Origin: Burkholderia stabilis
Lineage (GTDB): Bacteria; Pseudomonadota; Gammaproteobacteria; Burkholderiales; Burkholderiaceae
DNA length: 64,000 nucleotides
Assembly: GCF_001742165.1 (NCBI RefSeq)
Contig: NZ_CP016442.1
Location: 62,001 to 126,000 of the forward strand
Reading direction: 5' to 3'
Shown here: positions 1 through 8,709 of the stretch, one piece after another
How the letters are laid out: every line of letters starts with the position of its first letter
How positions within the stretch are numbered: position 1 is the first letter of the stretch
Made by a program: the position numbers and the translations under genes
Notes under the pieces: generated by a model
The model's database searches: none
What the model was told of the DNA's origin: nothing
Seen by the model: the letters and a program-made list of their open reading frames with translations, nothing else

Positions 1-2
1 CC

Positions 3-2246
3 GTCGTGCGCGAGCACGGCTGGCGGCTCAACGAAGTCGAGGCGACCCACGAACAGGTGCATCTGGCCCTCTTGACCGGCCTGCTCGGCAACCTCGGCAT
101 GAAGGCCGACGACGATCCGCACTACCTCGGCGCGCGCGGAATCAAGTTCTATCTGTGGCCGGGCTCCGCGCTGGCGAAGAAGGCCGGGCGCTGGGTGATG
201 GCGGCCGAACTGGTCGAGACGAGCCGGCTGTACGCGCGCTGCCTCGCGAAGATCGAGCCGGAGTGGGTCGAGAAGGTCGGTGCGCACCTGCTGAAGAAGT
301 CGTTGTCGGAGCCGCATTGGGAAAAGCGTCCGGCGCAGGTCAGCGCGTACGAGCGCGCGACGCTGTACGGGCTGACGATCTACCACCGCCGGCGCGTCGC
401 GTTCGGCAAGCAGGACCCGGCGCGCGCGCGGGAGCTGTTCATCCGCGGCGCGCTCGTCGAAGGCGAGTTCGACACGAAGCTCGCGTTCTTCGCGCACAAC
501 CGCAAGCTGCTCGCCGACATCGAGCAGCTCGAGCACAAGTCGCGGCGGCAGGACGTGCTGGTCGACGACGAGCTGATCTACGCGTTCTACGACCAGGCGA
601 TTCCGGAAGGGATTCACACGGGCGCCGCGTTCGAGCGCTGGTATCGCGACGAGGTGAAGAAGGGCGGCCAGCCCGAGGACAAGCTGCGGCTGCTGTACCT
701 GTCGCGCGACGACCTGATGCGCCACGAGGCGGCGGGCGTGACGACCGAGCTGTTCCCGAAGCGCGCGACGATGGCCGGCGTCGAGATGGCGCTCACGTAC
801 CACTTCGAGCCCGGCACGCCGCGCGACGGCGTGACGCTCGCGGTGCCGCTCTACGCGCTGAACCAGGTCGATGCGCGCCGCTGCGAGTGGCTCGTGCCGG
901 GGATGCTGAAGGAAAAGGTGCAGCTGCTGCTGAAGTCGCTGCCGCAGAAGCTGCGCCGCCACTGCGTGCCGCTGCCCGAGTACGCGGCCGGTTTCGTCGA
1001 GCGGATGGGCCGCGAGCGCTTCGGCGCGGGCGGGCTCGTCGAGGCGCTGATCGCCGACGTGCGCGGCGAGACCCAGATCGCGATGAAAACGGCCGACTTC
1101 AAGCTCGAGACGCTGCCCGCGCACCTGTTCATGAACTTCAAGGTGATCGACGAGCACGGCCGCCAGCTCGCGATGGGGCGCAATCTCGCGCAGCTTCGCC
1201 AGGAGCTGGGCGCGCAGGCGCAGCAGCAGTTCCAGAAGATCGCGGCGGCGTCGACGATCGCGACCACCGGCTCGGAGGCCGAGGCGCCTGCCGCTGCGGC
1301 GCCCGCCACCGCCGGCGCTGCCGGCCGCGGCGCGAAGGCCGGCAAGGGCACGGCGCCGCAGACGGCCGCCCCGGCGGAAGCTGGCGCGACGGCGCTGTAC
1401 GAGAACCTGACGACGTGGAATTTCGGCAAGCTCCCCGAGCTGCTGGAGATCCGCCGGCGCGGCCAGACGCTGTACGGCTACCCGGCGCTCGTCGATCGCG
1501 GCACGCATTGCGACGTCGAGGTGTTCGATTCGCCGGAGGAGGCCGCGCGCATCCACCGGGCCGGCTTGCGGCGGCTGTTCGCGCTGCAGCTGAAGGAACC
1601 GATCAAGTTCCTCGAGAAGAACCTGCCGGGCCTGCGCGAGATGGCGATGCAGTACATGTCGCTCGGCACGCAGGACGAGTTGCGCGACCAGCTGATCGAC
1701 ACGGCGCTCGACCGCGCGTGCCTGCAGGACCCGCTGCCCGACGACGACGCGAGCTTCCACGCGCGCCGCGACGAGGGCCGCAGCCGCCTGAACCTGCTCG
1801 CGCAGGAAATCGCGCGGCTCGTCGGGCAGATCCTGGCCGAATACGCGGGCCTCGTGAAGAAACTCGCGCAGGCGAAGCCGTTCGCGCAGGCGCACGCGGA
1901 TCTGCAGCAGCAGCTCGCCGCGCTGGTCGGCAAGCGCTTCGTGCTCGACACGCCTTACGTGCAGCTTGCGCACTTCCCGCGCTACCTGAAGGGCATCGCG
2001 CTGCGGATCGACAAGCTGAAGGCCGATCCGGCGCGCGACGCGAAGCAGTCCGGCGACCTGCTGCCGCTCGCCCAGCAGTACCAGCGCGCGGTGTCGCAGC
2101 GCGGCGGCGTCGCCGACCCGCGGCTCACGGAATTCCGCTGGCTGCTCGAGGAATTGCGGATTTCGCTGTTCGCGCAGGAACTGCGCACGCCGATGCCTGT
2201 CTCTGTCAAGCGTCTGCACAAGGTCTGGGAGTCGATGCAGCGCTAG
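3..2246 (+). CDS. hrpA: ATP-dependent RNA helicase HrpA, C-terminal part (5' end outside window)
   Basis: The reading frame is open from the first bases and ends at TAG 2244-2246, so the start and the DEAH helicase core lie upstream of the window. The visible ~747 residues match the C-terminal half of long HrpA-type DExH helicases, including the DUF3418-type region rich in Arg/Lys and Leu (for example RVAFGKQDPARARELFIRGALV). An Ala/Pro-rich, low-complexity insert near residues 420-475 separates two conserved blocks. Family knowledge: HrpA acts on mRNA and stalled ribosomes in E. coli. I did not see the helicase motifs themselves, so the name rests on the C-terminal region. Confidence 0.85.
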   Translation, partial: VVREHGWRLNEVEATHEQVHLALLTGLLGNLGMKADDDPHYLGARGIKFYLWPGSALAKKAGRWVMAAELVETSRLYARCLAKIEPEWVEKVGAHLLKKSLSEPHWEKRPAQVSAYERATLYGLTIYHRRRVAFGKQDPARARELFIRGALVEGEFDTKLAFFAHNRKLLADIEQLEHKSRRQDVLVDDELIYAFYDQAIPEGIHTGAAFERWYRDEVKKGGQPEDKLRLLYLSRDDLMRHEAAGVTTELFPKRATMAGVEMALTYHFEPGTPRDGVTLAVPLYALNQVDARRCEWLVPGMLKEKVQLLLKSLPQKLRRHCVPLPEYAAGFVERMGRERFGAGGLVEALIADVRGETQIAMKTADFKLETLPAHLFMNFKVIDEHGRQLAMGRNLAQLRQELGAQAQQQFQKIAAASTIATTGSEAEAPAAAAPATAGAAGRGAKAGKGTAPQTAAPAEAGATALYENLTTWNFGKLPELLEIRRRGQTLYGYPALVDRGTHCDVEVFDSPEEAARIHRAGLRRLFALQLKEPIKFLEKNLPGLREMAMQYMSLGTQDELRDQLIDTALDRACLQDPLPDDDASFHARRDEGRSRLNLLAQEIARLVGQILAEYAGLVKKLAQAKPFAQAHADLQQQLAALVGKRFVLDTPYVQLAHFPRYLKGIALRIDKLKADPARDAKQSGDLLPLAQQYQRAVSQRGGVADPRLTEFRWLLEELRISLFAQELRTPMPVSVKRLHKVWESMQR

Positions 2247-2301
2247 CGCAACATCGGTTTTCCAGGCCCGTACCGGCGGCCGGCCCCGGCCGGCCGTACT
2301 G

Positions 2302-2340
2302 CGCACGCCGCGTCGGCTCATCCGGCCGCCGCGGCGTGCG
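2302..2340. other. Inverted repeat downstream of hrpA
   Basis: An 11-bp perfect inverted repeat (arms 2302-2312 and 2330-2340, CGCACGCCGCG and its complement) lies in the 180-bp gap after hrpA. It has a 17-nt loop and no T-run, so it could be a factor-dependent termination or RNA-stability hairpin. A -10-like TACAAT at 2394-2399 follows, 28 bases before the next gene, without a convincing -35. Confidence 0.4.
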
Positions 2341-2426
2341 TCGAAGTGGCGCAATACCGGCTTCCGTCAACCGGCGGGGCCGGTTGAACGTTTTACAATG
2401 ACGGTTGTTCCACGACGTGAGTCTTC

Positions 2427-3416
2427 ATGCGCACTTTCCTTTCCCTCGGCCGCACGCTCGCGCTGGCCGCCGCCGTGCTGGCGCCCGCCGCACACGCGAA
2501 TAACGTGATCGTCCTCAATTCGGCCGAAGCGACGCTTTCCCTGATCGACCAGCAGACCCGCGAAGTCGTCGGCACGATGCCGACCGGCAAGGAACCGCAT
2601 CACCTGATGGCGACGCCCGACAATTCGTCGCTGATTGTTGCTAATTCGGTCTCGAACAGCCTGATGTTCCTCGATCCGAAGACGGGCAAGCTGCAGCGCA
2701 CCGTCGAAGGGATCGACGATCCTTACCAGCTCGGCTTCTCGCCCGACCGCAAGTGGTTCGCGGCGGCGGGGCTCCGCCTCGACCGCGTCGACATCTACGG
2801 CTACGACGGCCAGAACCTGCACCTCGCGAAGCGCGTGCCGCTCGCCGTGATGCCGAGCCACCTCGCATTCACGAAGGACAGCAAGACGGTGCTGGTGTCG
2901 CTGCAGGTGTCCGGCGAGATCGCGGCGATCGATTTGCCGACGCAGACGGTCAAATGGAAGATGAAGGTCGGCAAGGTGCCGGCCGGCCTGTGGCTCACGC
3001 CGGACGACAAGTTCCTGCTGGTCGGGATGACGGGCGCGGATTACGTCGCGGTCGTCGACTGGCGCAACCAGAAGGTCGTCAAGCAGATCTACACGGGAAA
3101 GGGCGCGCACAACTTCCGCTCGCTCGCCGACGGCACGCACGTCGCGGTGACGAACCGGGTCGCGAACACGATCAGCATCATCGACGAGAACACGCTCACC
3201 AACGTCGGCGACATCACCGGCCTGCTGCCGGGGCCGGACGACATGGAGCTGTCCGCCGACAAGAAGACGCTGTGGGTGACGTTCCGCTTCGCGAAGAAGG
3301 TCGGGATCATCGACCTGGCGTCGCGCAAGCTGGTGCAGACGATCGCCGTCGGCCGCTCGCCGCACGGCATCTACTTCTACGACCGCGCGCCGTGGAAGGC
3401 GGCGAACGGCGCGTGA
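2427..3416 (+). CDS. Secreted YncE/YVTN-type beta-propeller protein
   Basis: This 329-residue protein begins with a classic signal peptide (residues 1-24, MRTFLSLGR then a hydrophobic core ending APAAHA before NN). The mature part consists of repeated propeller blades with the YVTN pattern, such as ANSVSNSLMFLDPKTGKL and VTNRVANTISIIDENTL. It is therefore expected in the periplasm. YncE-like propellers are usually scaffold or ligand-binding proteins; the ligand is not predictable here. It sits 16 bp before a sterol-desaturase-type membrane protein on the same strand, so the two are probably cotranscribed. Confidence 0.8.
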   Translation: MRTFLSLGRTLALAAAVLAPAAHANNVIVLNSAEATLSLIDQQTREVVGTMPTGKEPHHLMATPDNSSLIVANSVSNSLMFLDPKTGKLQRTVEGIDDPYQLGFSPDRKWFAAAGLRLDRVDIYGYDGQNLHLAKRVPLAVMPSHLAFTKDSKTVLVSLQVSGEIAAIDLPTQTVKWKMKVGKVPAGLWLTPDDKFLLVGMTGADYVAVVDWRNQKVVKQIYTGKGAHNFRSLADGTHVAVTNRVANTISIIDENTLTNVGDITGLLPGPDDMELSADKKTLWVTFRFAKKVGIIDLASRKLVQTIAVGRSPHGIYFYDRAPWKAANGA

Positions 3417-3432
3417 CGGACGGAGGCGGACG

Positions 3433-4407
3433 ATGCTGCACCTGATCGATGCGTTCGTGTCGGACATCCAGACCTGGCTGTACGTCGACGTTGTGCAGCC
3501 GCTCCTCTTCAAGTTCAACCTGATGGACTATGACGAGGACACCTACGACGCGCTGTACTGGGTGATCATCGGCGCGCTGCAGATGGTGCTGATGTTCGCG
3601 CTGCTGCGCCCGCTCGAGGCGCTGCTGCCCGTCGAGCGCTGGAAGAACCGCCGGGCCGTGCGCGTCGACGTGATCTATACGGCGATCTCGAAGCTCGGCA
3701 TCTACACGCTGTTCTTCTTCTTCGCGCTGCAGCCGGTGTTCGACAACTTCCAGGCGTGGCTGCGCCTGCACGGCGTCGCGAACTTCAACCTCGACTATCT
3801 GTGGCCGGGCGTGACCTCGCAACCGATCGTCGCGTTCGCGATCTATCTCGTCGTGCTCGACTTCGCCGGCTACTGGTATCACCGCTGGCAGCACAAGTTC
3901 GGTATCTGGTGGGAACTGCACGCGGTGCATCACAGCCAGCGGCAGATGTCGCTGTGGTGCGACGACCGCAACCACCTGCTCGACGACGTGATCCAGTCGT
4001 GCTTCTTCGCGGCGATCGCGCTCGTGATCGGCGTGACGCCGTCGCAGTTCGTCGTGCTGACCGCGTTCACGAACTTCATGCAGAGCATCCAGCATACGAA
4101 TGCGCGGCTGTCGTTCGGCTGGCTCGGCGAGCGCCTGCTCGTGAGCCCGATCTTCCACCGGCGCCACCACGCGGTCGGCTACGGCCACGAAGGCACCAAG
4201 TACGGCTGCAACTTCGGCGTGCTGTTCCCGTGGTGGGACATGATGTTCGGCACCGCGTCGTGGAACCGCACGGTCGAGCCGACCGGCATTCGCGAGCAGG
4301 TCGAAGGCGTGTCCTACGGCGACGGCTTCTGGGCGCAGCACGGCCTCGCGTTCGTGCGGATCTTCCGGCGCCTGTTCTCCGCGAAGCGCGGCGCGGCGTC
4401 GGCCTGA
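3433..4407 (+). CDS. Sterol desaturase / fatty acid hydroxylase family membrane protein
   Basis: A 324-residue integral membrane protein with the His clusters that bind the di-iron centre of this superfamily: HRWQH (150-154), HAVHH (163-167) and HRRHH (242-246), with another His at 221. Hydrophobic segments lie near residues 40-62, 82-103, 130-148 and 185-210. Family members hydroxylate or desaturate lipids in the membrane; the substrate here is unknown. A GGAGG ribosome-binding site precedes the ATG at 3433. It follows the secreted propeller protein closely, which suggests a shared envelope role (inference). Confidence 0.85.
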   Translation: MLHLIDAFVSDIQTWLYVDVVQPLLFKFNLMDYDEDTYDALYWVIIGALQMVLMFALLRPLEALLPVERWKNRRAVRVDVIYTAISKLGIYTLFFFFALQPVFDNFQAWLRLHGVANFNLDYLWPGVTSQPIVAFAIYLVVLDFAGYWYHRWQHKFGIWWELHAVHHSQRQMSLWCDDRNHLLDDVIQSCFFAAIALVIGVTPSQFVVLTAFTNFMQSIQHTNARLSFGWLGERLLVSPIFHRRHHAVGYGHEGTKYGCNFGVLFPWWDMMFGTASWNRTVEPTGIREQVEGVSYGDGFWAQHGLAFVRIFRRLFSAKRGAASA

Positions 4408-4437
4408 CCCGGCCACACTCCCGTTGAACGACGCTCC

Positions 4438-4477
4438 CACGCGGCCCGCATGCGCTTTGGCGCATGCGGGCCGCGTG
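4438..4477 (+). terminator. Strong hairpin terminator after the sterol desaturase gene
   Basis: A perfect 18-bp stem (4438-4455 paired with 4460-4477) with a TTTG loop is followed by GTTTATCC. It ends the upstream pair of genes. An in-frame extension of the next gene to 4450 would begin inside this hairpin, which favours the ATG at 4519 as the true start. Confidence 0.75.
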
Positions 4478-4518
4478 GTTTATCCTTTCCCCGTTTTTCT
4501 CCGTCCATACAGGCTCGC

Positions 4519-5346
4519 ATGAACGACCTGCTGCGTTCCTTCGTCCGGGCATTGGCGAGCGCGTTGCACCCGCGCATGCTCTGGCTCACCCTGATGCCGT
4601 TCCTCGTGTCGGCCGTCCTGTGGGGCGTCCTGCTGTGGTTCTCGTGGCAGACGCTGATCGACGCCGCGCGCGGCGCGCTCGACGGCTTCGTGCTGACGTC
4701 CGCGCTGTATCGCGCGTTCGACGCGATCGGGATGTCGCAACTGCACGCGGTCGTCGCGCCGTTCGTGGTCGTATCGCTCGCGATTCCGCTGATCGTGCTG
4801 ACCGTGCTGCTGCTGATCGCGACGATTTCGATGCCGGTCGTCATCAAGCACCTGTCGAACCGGCAGTTCGCGACGCTCGAGCCGAAGCGGGGCGGCACCT
4901 TCTTCGGCAGCGTGTTCAATTCGCTGTGGGCGGCGCTGGCCGGCGTCGTCGTGCTCGTCGTCACGATTCCGCTGTGGCTGATTCCGCCGTTCTTCGCGAT
5001 ACTGCCGCCCGTGATCTGGGGCTGGCTCACGTATCGCGTGATGACCTACGACGCGCTCGCGCTGCATGCGAGCCGCGACGAGCGCCGCACACTCGTGCGG
5101 CAGCACCGCTGGCCGCTGATCGGCATCGGCGTCGCGACCGGGCTGCTCGGCACCGTGCCGACCTTCGTGTGGGTGTCGTCGGTCTGGATGATGGTGCTGT
5201 TCCCGTTCGTCGCGGCGGCCATGATCTGGGTATACGCTTTCATCCTCGTCTTCTCGGCGCTGTGGTTCGGGCACTATTGCCTGCGCGCGCTGGAGGACCT
5301 GCGCGCGAGTACGCGCGCCACCGCAATCGACATGGGGCAGGCATGA
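4519..5346 (+). CDS. EI24/CysZ-family integral membrane protein
   Basis: This 275-residue protein has four to six hydrophobic helices (near residues 23-45, 75-105, 140-165 and 215-255). Its N-terminal pattern, FVRALASALHPRMLWLTLMPF, is typical of the EI24 domain family that includes the sulfate permease CysZ in enterobacteria. Transport function is not demonstrated for the Burkholderia members. The start was set at ATG 4519 because the upstream extension lies in a terminator hairpin. Its TGA overlaps the ATG of the following cinA-like gene (ATGA at 5343-5346), so the two are translationally coupled. Confidence 0.75.
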   Translation: MNDLLRSFVRALASALHPRMLWLTLMPFLVSAVLWGVLLWFSWQTLIDAARGALDGFVLTSALYRAFDAIGMSQLHAVVAPFVVVSLAIPLIVLTVLLLIATISMPVVIKHLSNRQFATLEPKRGGTFFGSVFNSLWAALAGVVVLVVTIPLWLIPPFFAILPPVIWGWLTYRVMTYDALALHASRDERRTLVRQHRWPLIGIGVATGLLGTVPTFVWVSSVWMMVLFPFVAAAMIWVYAFILVFSALWFGHYCLRALEDLRASTRATAIDMGQA

Positions 5347-6158
5347 GCATCGGCATCATCATCATCGGCGACGAAATCCTTTCGGGCCGCCGGCAGGACA
5401 AGCATCTGGCGAAGGTCATCGAGCTGCTCGGCGCGCGTGGCCTCGCGCTCGACTGGGCCGAATACGTCGGCGACGATCCGGCCCGCATCACGGCGACGCT
5501 CGCGCGCGCGATCGCGTCGGGCGACATCGTGTTCTCGACGGGCGGGATCGGCGCGACGCCGGACGACCACACGCGCCAGTGTGCGGCCGCCGCGCTCGGC
5601 GTGCCGCTCGAACTGCATCCGGAGGCGAAGCTGCTGATCGCGGAGCGGGTGCGCGAAACGCATACCGACCCGACGAAGCCCGTCGATTTCGACTCGCCGG
5701 AGAATCAGCACCGCTTCAACATGGGCGTGTTTCCGGTCGGCGCGACGATCATCCCGAACGGCTACAACCGGATTCCCGGCTTCTCGGTCGGCGATCTGCA
5801 TTTCGTGCCGGGTTTCCCGGTGATGGCGTGGCCGATGATCGAGTGGGTGCTCGACACGAAATACGCGCACCTGCATCACGCGACGCCGCACGCGGAGCGC
5901 TCGCTGTATGTATTCGAGCTGCCGGAATCGACGCTCACGCCGCTGATGGAGCGCATCGAGCGCGATTTCCCGGGCGTGCGCGTGTTCAGCCTGCCGAGCG
6001 TGGGCGATGCGGAGCGCGGCGGCATCTACGCGCGCCGTCACATCGACCTCGGCGTGAAGGGGGAGCCGGAGGCGGTCGCGGCCGCGTTCGTGAAGCTGCG
6101 CGAAGGCGTGCACCTGCTTGGCGGCGACGTGGTCGAACCCGACTCGCCGCGCGCCTGA
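5343..6158 (+). CDS. CinA-type molybdopterin-binding (MoCF) domain protein
   Basis: A 271-residue protein starting MSIGIIIIGDEILSG, the signature of the MoaB/MogA-type MoCF-biosynthesis domain at the N-terminus of CinA. STGGIGATPDDHT (near residues 61-73) is the second conserved loop. The C-terminal nicotinamide-nucleotide amidase domain of full-length CinA is absent, as in many short paralogues. Family knowledge links the domain to molybdopterin or nucleotide-pyrophosphate hydrolysis; the role of this short form is unclear. It starts within the stop codon of the EI24 gene. Confidence 0.85.
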   Translation: MSIGIIIIGDEILSGRRQDKHLAKVIELLGARGLALDWAEYVGDDPARITATLARAIASGDIVFSTGGIGATPDDHTRQCAAAALGVPLELHPEAKLLIAERVRETHTDPTKPVDFDSPENQHRFNMGVFPVGATIIPNGYNRIPGFSVGDLHFVPGFPVMAWPMIEWVLDTKYAHLHHATPHAERSLYVFELPESTLTPLMERIERDFPGVRVFSLPSVGDAERGGIYARRHIDLGVKGEPEAVAAAFVKLREGVHLLGGDVVEPDSPRA

Positions 6159-6168
6159 GCGCTCGCGC

Positions 6169-6198
6169 AAAAACCACGGGCCGCGCAAGGCGGCCCGT
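6169..6198 (-). terminator. Terminator for the reverse-strand rhodanese gene
   Basis: A 9-bp perfect stem (6176-6184 with 6190-6198) with a 5-nt loop is flanked on its left by A5 (6169-6173), which becomes a U-run on the reverse-strand transcript. It lies between two convergent genes and probably serves the rhodanese gene, possibly both. Confidence 0.7.
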
Positions 6199-6261
6199 CA
6201 TCGGCATGTCATCGCCCGGCTCGACGATGGTGCAGTCGTACCGAGCGCGAGCGGCGCGCCG

Positions 6262-6726
6262 TCAGGCGCCGATCCAGGGCAGTTTCCGGAAGCACCAGCC
6301 GTCGACCGTCTTGCGGTGGCCTTCGGCGTCCTTGGCGCCTTCGAAGCCTTCGAGCAGGTCGAATGCCTTCGTGAAGCCGGCCTGCGTGGAGGCGACCGCG
6401 GCGAGCTTCGAGCGCGCGGCGCTGCGGCACAGGAACAGCACGGGCGTATCGGGCGGGAGGGCCGCCTTCAGTTCGTTGACGAATTCGGCATTCGGCACGC
6501 CGCCCGGGTAGCGCGTCCATTCGAGGTGCAGGTACTGGCCGTCGCCGACGAGCGGGCGGCCGATCCAGTCGAGTTCGGCGCGGGTGCGCACGTCGACGAG
6601 GCGCGCCGACGGGTCGAGCTGCAGCAGTTCGAATGCCTCGACCGGCAGCAGCGCGCCGGCGTAGTTGAGCGCGCCTTGTGCGCGGCGTTCGTCGGCCTTT
6701 GCGTAAAGCTGGTCGAGCGTACTCAT
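6262..6726 (-). CDS. Rhodanese-like domain protein
   Basis: A 154-residue single-domain protein. The rhodanese fold is indicated by RLVDVRTRAELDWIGR (42-57) and by the active-site loop beginning at Cys100 (CRSAARS), which is the sulfur-carrying cysteine of this family. It probably acts in the cytoplasm as a sulfurtransferase or sulfur carrier; the acceptor is not known. It is a single gene transcribed toward cinA and divergent from glnA, and it ends at its own terminator. Confidence 0.85.
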   Translation of the reverse strand: MSTLDQLYAKADERRAQGALNYAGALLPVEAFELLQLDPSARLVDVRTRAELDWIGRPLVGDGQYLHLEWTRYPGGVPNAEFVNELKAALPPDTPVLFLCRSAARSKLAAVASTQAGFTKAFDLLEGFEGAKDAEGHRKTVDGWCFRKLPWIGA

Positions 6727-6890
6727 GGCGGGGAGTCTCCGTATCGGTCAAACGAACATTCTAGCGCGGCGTCGCGGCACGGATGCCCGCATGCGGTACG
6801 GTGCACGCGCCGCACACGCGTTCACCAAAAGAGTGCAGAATTGCGTGCGTGCACCAGAATGATTCCGTGGGCGCGGCGTGCCGCGACGAT

Positions 6891-6907
6891 TGCACCATTC
6901 GGGTGCT
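6891..6907 (+). promoter_or_regulatory. NtrC-binding box (enhancer) upstream of glnA
   Basis: TGCACCATTCGGGTGCT is an interrupted palindrome close to the NtrC consensus TGCACC-N5-GGTGCA, with only the last base deviating. It lies about 115 bp upstream of the -24 element. A second, weaker half-palindrome (TGCACC at 6850-6855) and a GGTGCA half-site (6922-6927) flank it, consistent with cooperative NtrC binding. Confidence 0.75.
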
Positions 6908-7005
6908 TTCGATCGACGGCCGGTGCAATGCCGAGCCCCGGAATCGCGCAGCACAGCCCCGACGCAGCGAGCGCCGGCGCGATTCGCGCCGATCTTGCAC
7001 ATAGG

Positions 7006-7021
7006 TGGCACGGAAGCTGCT
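7006..7021 (+). promoter_or_regulatory. Sigma-54 (-24/-12) promoter of glnA
   Basis: TGGCACGGAAGCTGCT matches the sigma-54 consensus TGGCACG-N4-TTGCW at every defined position but one. The invariant GG and GC are correctly spaced. Transcription should start near 7032, about 100 nt before the glnA ATG. Confidence 0.85.
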
Positions 7022-7132
7022 TTATAGAATTCGGTCGAATCGGGGCGCGCTGCGCCAAAGCAAGACCCCGATCAGCTCGATAAACGAGGCGGTTCCCAGT
7101 CCGCCGGAATTGTTCAATCAGGAGAAGAGGTT

Positions 7133-8548
7133 ATGAGTAAAACCGTCGCCGACGTCATGCAACTCGTGAAGGACGAGGACTGCAAGTTTGTCGATTTCCG
7201 CTTCACGGATACGCGCGGCAAGGAACAGCACGTGTCGGTGCCGGTTTCGGCGTTTGACGAAGACAAGTTCGAAAGCGGTCATGCCTTCGACGGTTCGTCG
7301 ATCGCGGGCTGGAAGGGTATCGAAGCGTCGGACATGCTGCTCATGCCGGATCCGAACGCTGCGTTCGTCGACCCGTTCTATGAAGAGTCGACCCTCGTGC
7401 TGACCTGCGACGTGGTCGAGCCGGCCGACGGCAAGGGCTACGAGCGCGATCCGCGTTCGCTCGCCAAGCGCGGCGAAGCGTACCTGAAGAGCACGGGCAT
7501 CGGCGACACGGCCTACTTCGGTCCGGAACCGGAATTCTTCATTTTCGACTCGGTCCAGTGGAACACGGACATGTCGGGCTGCTTCGTGAAGATCAACTCC
7601 GAAGAAGCGCCGTGGTCGGCAGGCAAGGAATTCGAAGGCGGCAACACGGGCCACCGTCCGGGCACGAAGGGCGGCTACTTCCCGGTCGCGCCGGTCGACA
7701 CGTTCCAGGACATGCGTTCGGAAATGTGCCTGCTGCTCGAACAGCTCGGCATCCCGGTCGAAGTGCACCACCACGAAGTGGCGGGCCAGGGCCAGAACGA
7801 AATCGGCACGAAGTTCTCGACGCTGGTCGAGCGTGCGGACTGGACGCAATGGTCGAAGTACATCATCCATAACGTCGCGCACTCGTACGGCAAGACGGCG
7901 ACGTTCATGCCGAAGCCGGTCGTCGGCGACAACGGTTCGGGCATGCACGTTCACCAGTCGATCTGGAAGGACGGCCAGAACCTGTTCGCGGGCAACGGCT
8001 ACGCCGGCCTGTCGGAACTGGCGCTGTTCTACATCGGCGGCATCATCAAGCACGCTCGCGCGCTGAACGCGATCACGAACCCGACGACGAACTCGTACAA
8101 GCGTCTGGTCCCGCACTTCGAAGCACCGGTCAAGCTCGCTTACTCGGCACGCAACCGTTCGGCATCGATCCGCATTCCGCACGTGTCGAACCCGAAGGGC
8201 CGCCGTATCGAAACGCGCTTCCCGGATCCGATGGCGAACCCGTACCTGTGCTTCACGGCGCTGATGATGGCCGGCCTCGACGGGATCCAGAACAAGATCC
8301 ATCCGGGCGAAGCAGCGGACAAGAACCTGTACGACCTGCCGCCGGAAGAAGATGCAAAGATCCCGACCGTTTGCGCGGGCCTCGACCAGGCACTCGAAGC
8401 GCTCGACAAGGATCGCGAGTTCCTGACGCGCGGCGGCGTGTTCACGGACGGCATGCTGGACGCGTACCTCGCGCTGAAGGAGCAGGAGCTGGCGAAGTTC
8501 CGCATGACGACGCACCCGATCGAGTTCGAGATGTACTACTCGCTCTAA
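7133..8548 (+). CDS. glnA: Glutamine synthetase, type I
   Basis: This 471-residue enzyme makes glutamine from glutamate, ammonia and ATP in the cytoplasm as a dodecamer. The beta-grasp motif [12 protein letters not shown], the ATP/glutamate-binding regions ([28 protein letters not shown]) and the adenylylation loop [10 protein letters not shown], with the target Tyr at residue 400, are all present. Activity is therefore likely to be switched by GlnE adenylylation. An AGGAGAAGAGG ribosome-binding site precedes the ATG. A sigma-54 promoter with an NtrC box drives it, and ntrB and ntrC follow. Confidence 0.98.
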   Translation: MSKTVADVMQLVKDEDCKFVDFRFTDTRGKEQHVSVPVSAFDEDKFESGHAFDGSSIAGWKGIEASDMLLMPDPNAAFVDPFYEESTLVLTCDVVEPADGKGYERDPRSLAKRGEAYLKSTGIGDTAYFGPEPEFFIFDSVQWNTDMSGCFVKINSEEAPWSAGKEFEGGNTGHRPGTKGGYFPVAPVDTFQDMRSEMCLLLEQLGIPVEVHHHEVAGQGQNEIGTKFSTLVERADWTQWSKYIIHNVAHSYGKTATFMPKPVVGDNGSGMHVHQSIWKDGQNLFAGNGYAGLSELALFYIGGIIKHARALNAITNPTTNSYKRLVPHFEAPVKLAYSARNRSASIRIPHVSNPKGRRIETRFPDPMANPYLCFTALMMAGLDGIQNKIHPGEAADKNLYDLPPEEDAKIPTVCAGLDQALEALDKDREFLTRGGVFTDGMLDAYLALKEQELAKFRMTTHPIEFEMYYSL

Positions 8549-8628
8549 TCGGCGATGGCGCTTCGATTCAGCGCCGTTTTGCCGGTTCGTTCCCGCCGCG
8601 CGGCCTGCGGCGGGGGCGGCGGAGTCTG

Positions 8629-8659
8629 AAAGGGGACGGCGTCCAGCCGTCCCTTTTTT
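8629..8659 (+). terminator. Terminator after glnA
   Basis: An 8-bp stem (8633-8640 with 8646-8653), extended by AAA/TTT pairs, has a GTCCA loop and is followed by T6 (8654-8659). It should end most glnA transcripts and leave ntrBC at lower expression, as in enterobacterial glnA-ntrBC. Confidence 0.85.
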
Positions 8660-8709
8660 GTTCCGGTGATTTTCATTTTCTGGCCCGTTGAGGCGCGACA
8701 AGCACGCAG

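Larger units (their letters stand above)
6727..7132 (+). promoter_or_regulatory. 406-bp glnA control region
   Basis: This gap between the divergent rhodanese gene and glnA holds no plausible gene. It contains NtrC-like sites and a sigma-54 promoter (listed separately) and a run of GTGCA/TGCAC half-sites between about 6800 and 6930. The spacing of upstream activator boxes to the -24/-12 element is typical of an NtrC-activated enhancer. Confidence 0.75.

Noticed and set aside
155..2401. Long ORF overlapping hrpA in another frame
   Set aside because: Its composition (Arg/Ala/Gly-rich, no domain) is that of a high-GC shadow frame, while the overlapping hrpA frame has a recognisable family.
4450..4518. 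Longer N-terminus of the EI24-type protein
   Set aside because: The extension begins inside a terminator hairpin and has no similarity or ribosome-binding site; ATG 4519 fits the family.
7118..8701. 527-residue reverse-strand ORF over glnA
   Set aside because: It is antisense to a certain gene and rich in Arg/Val/His, as expected for shadow frames here.
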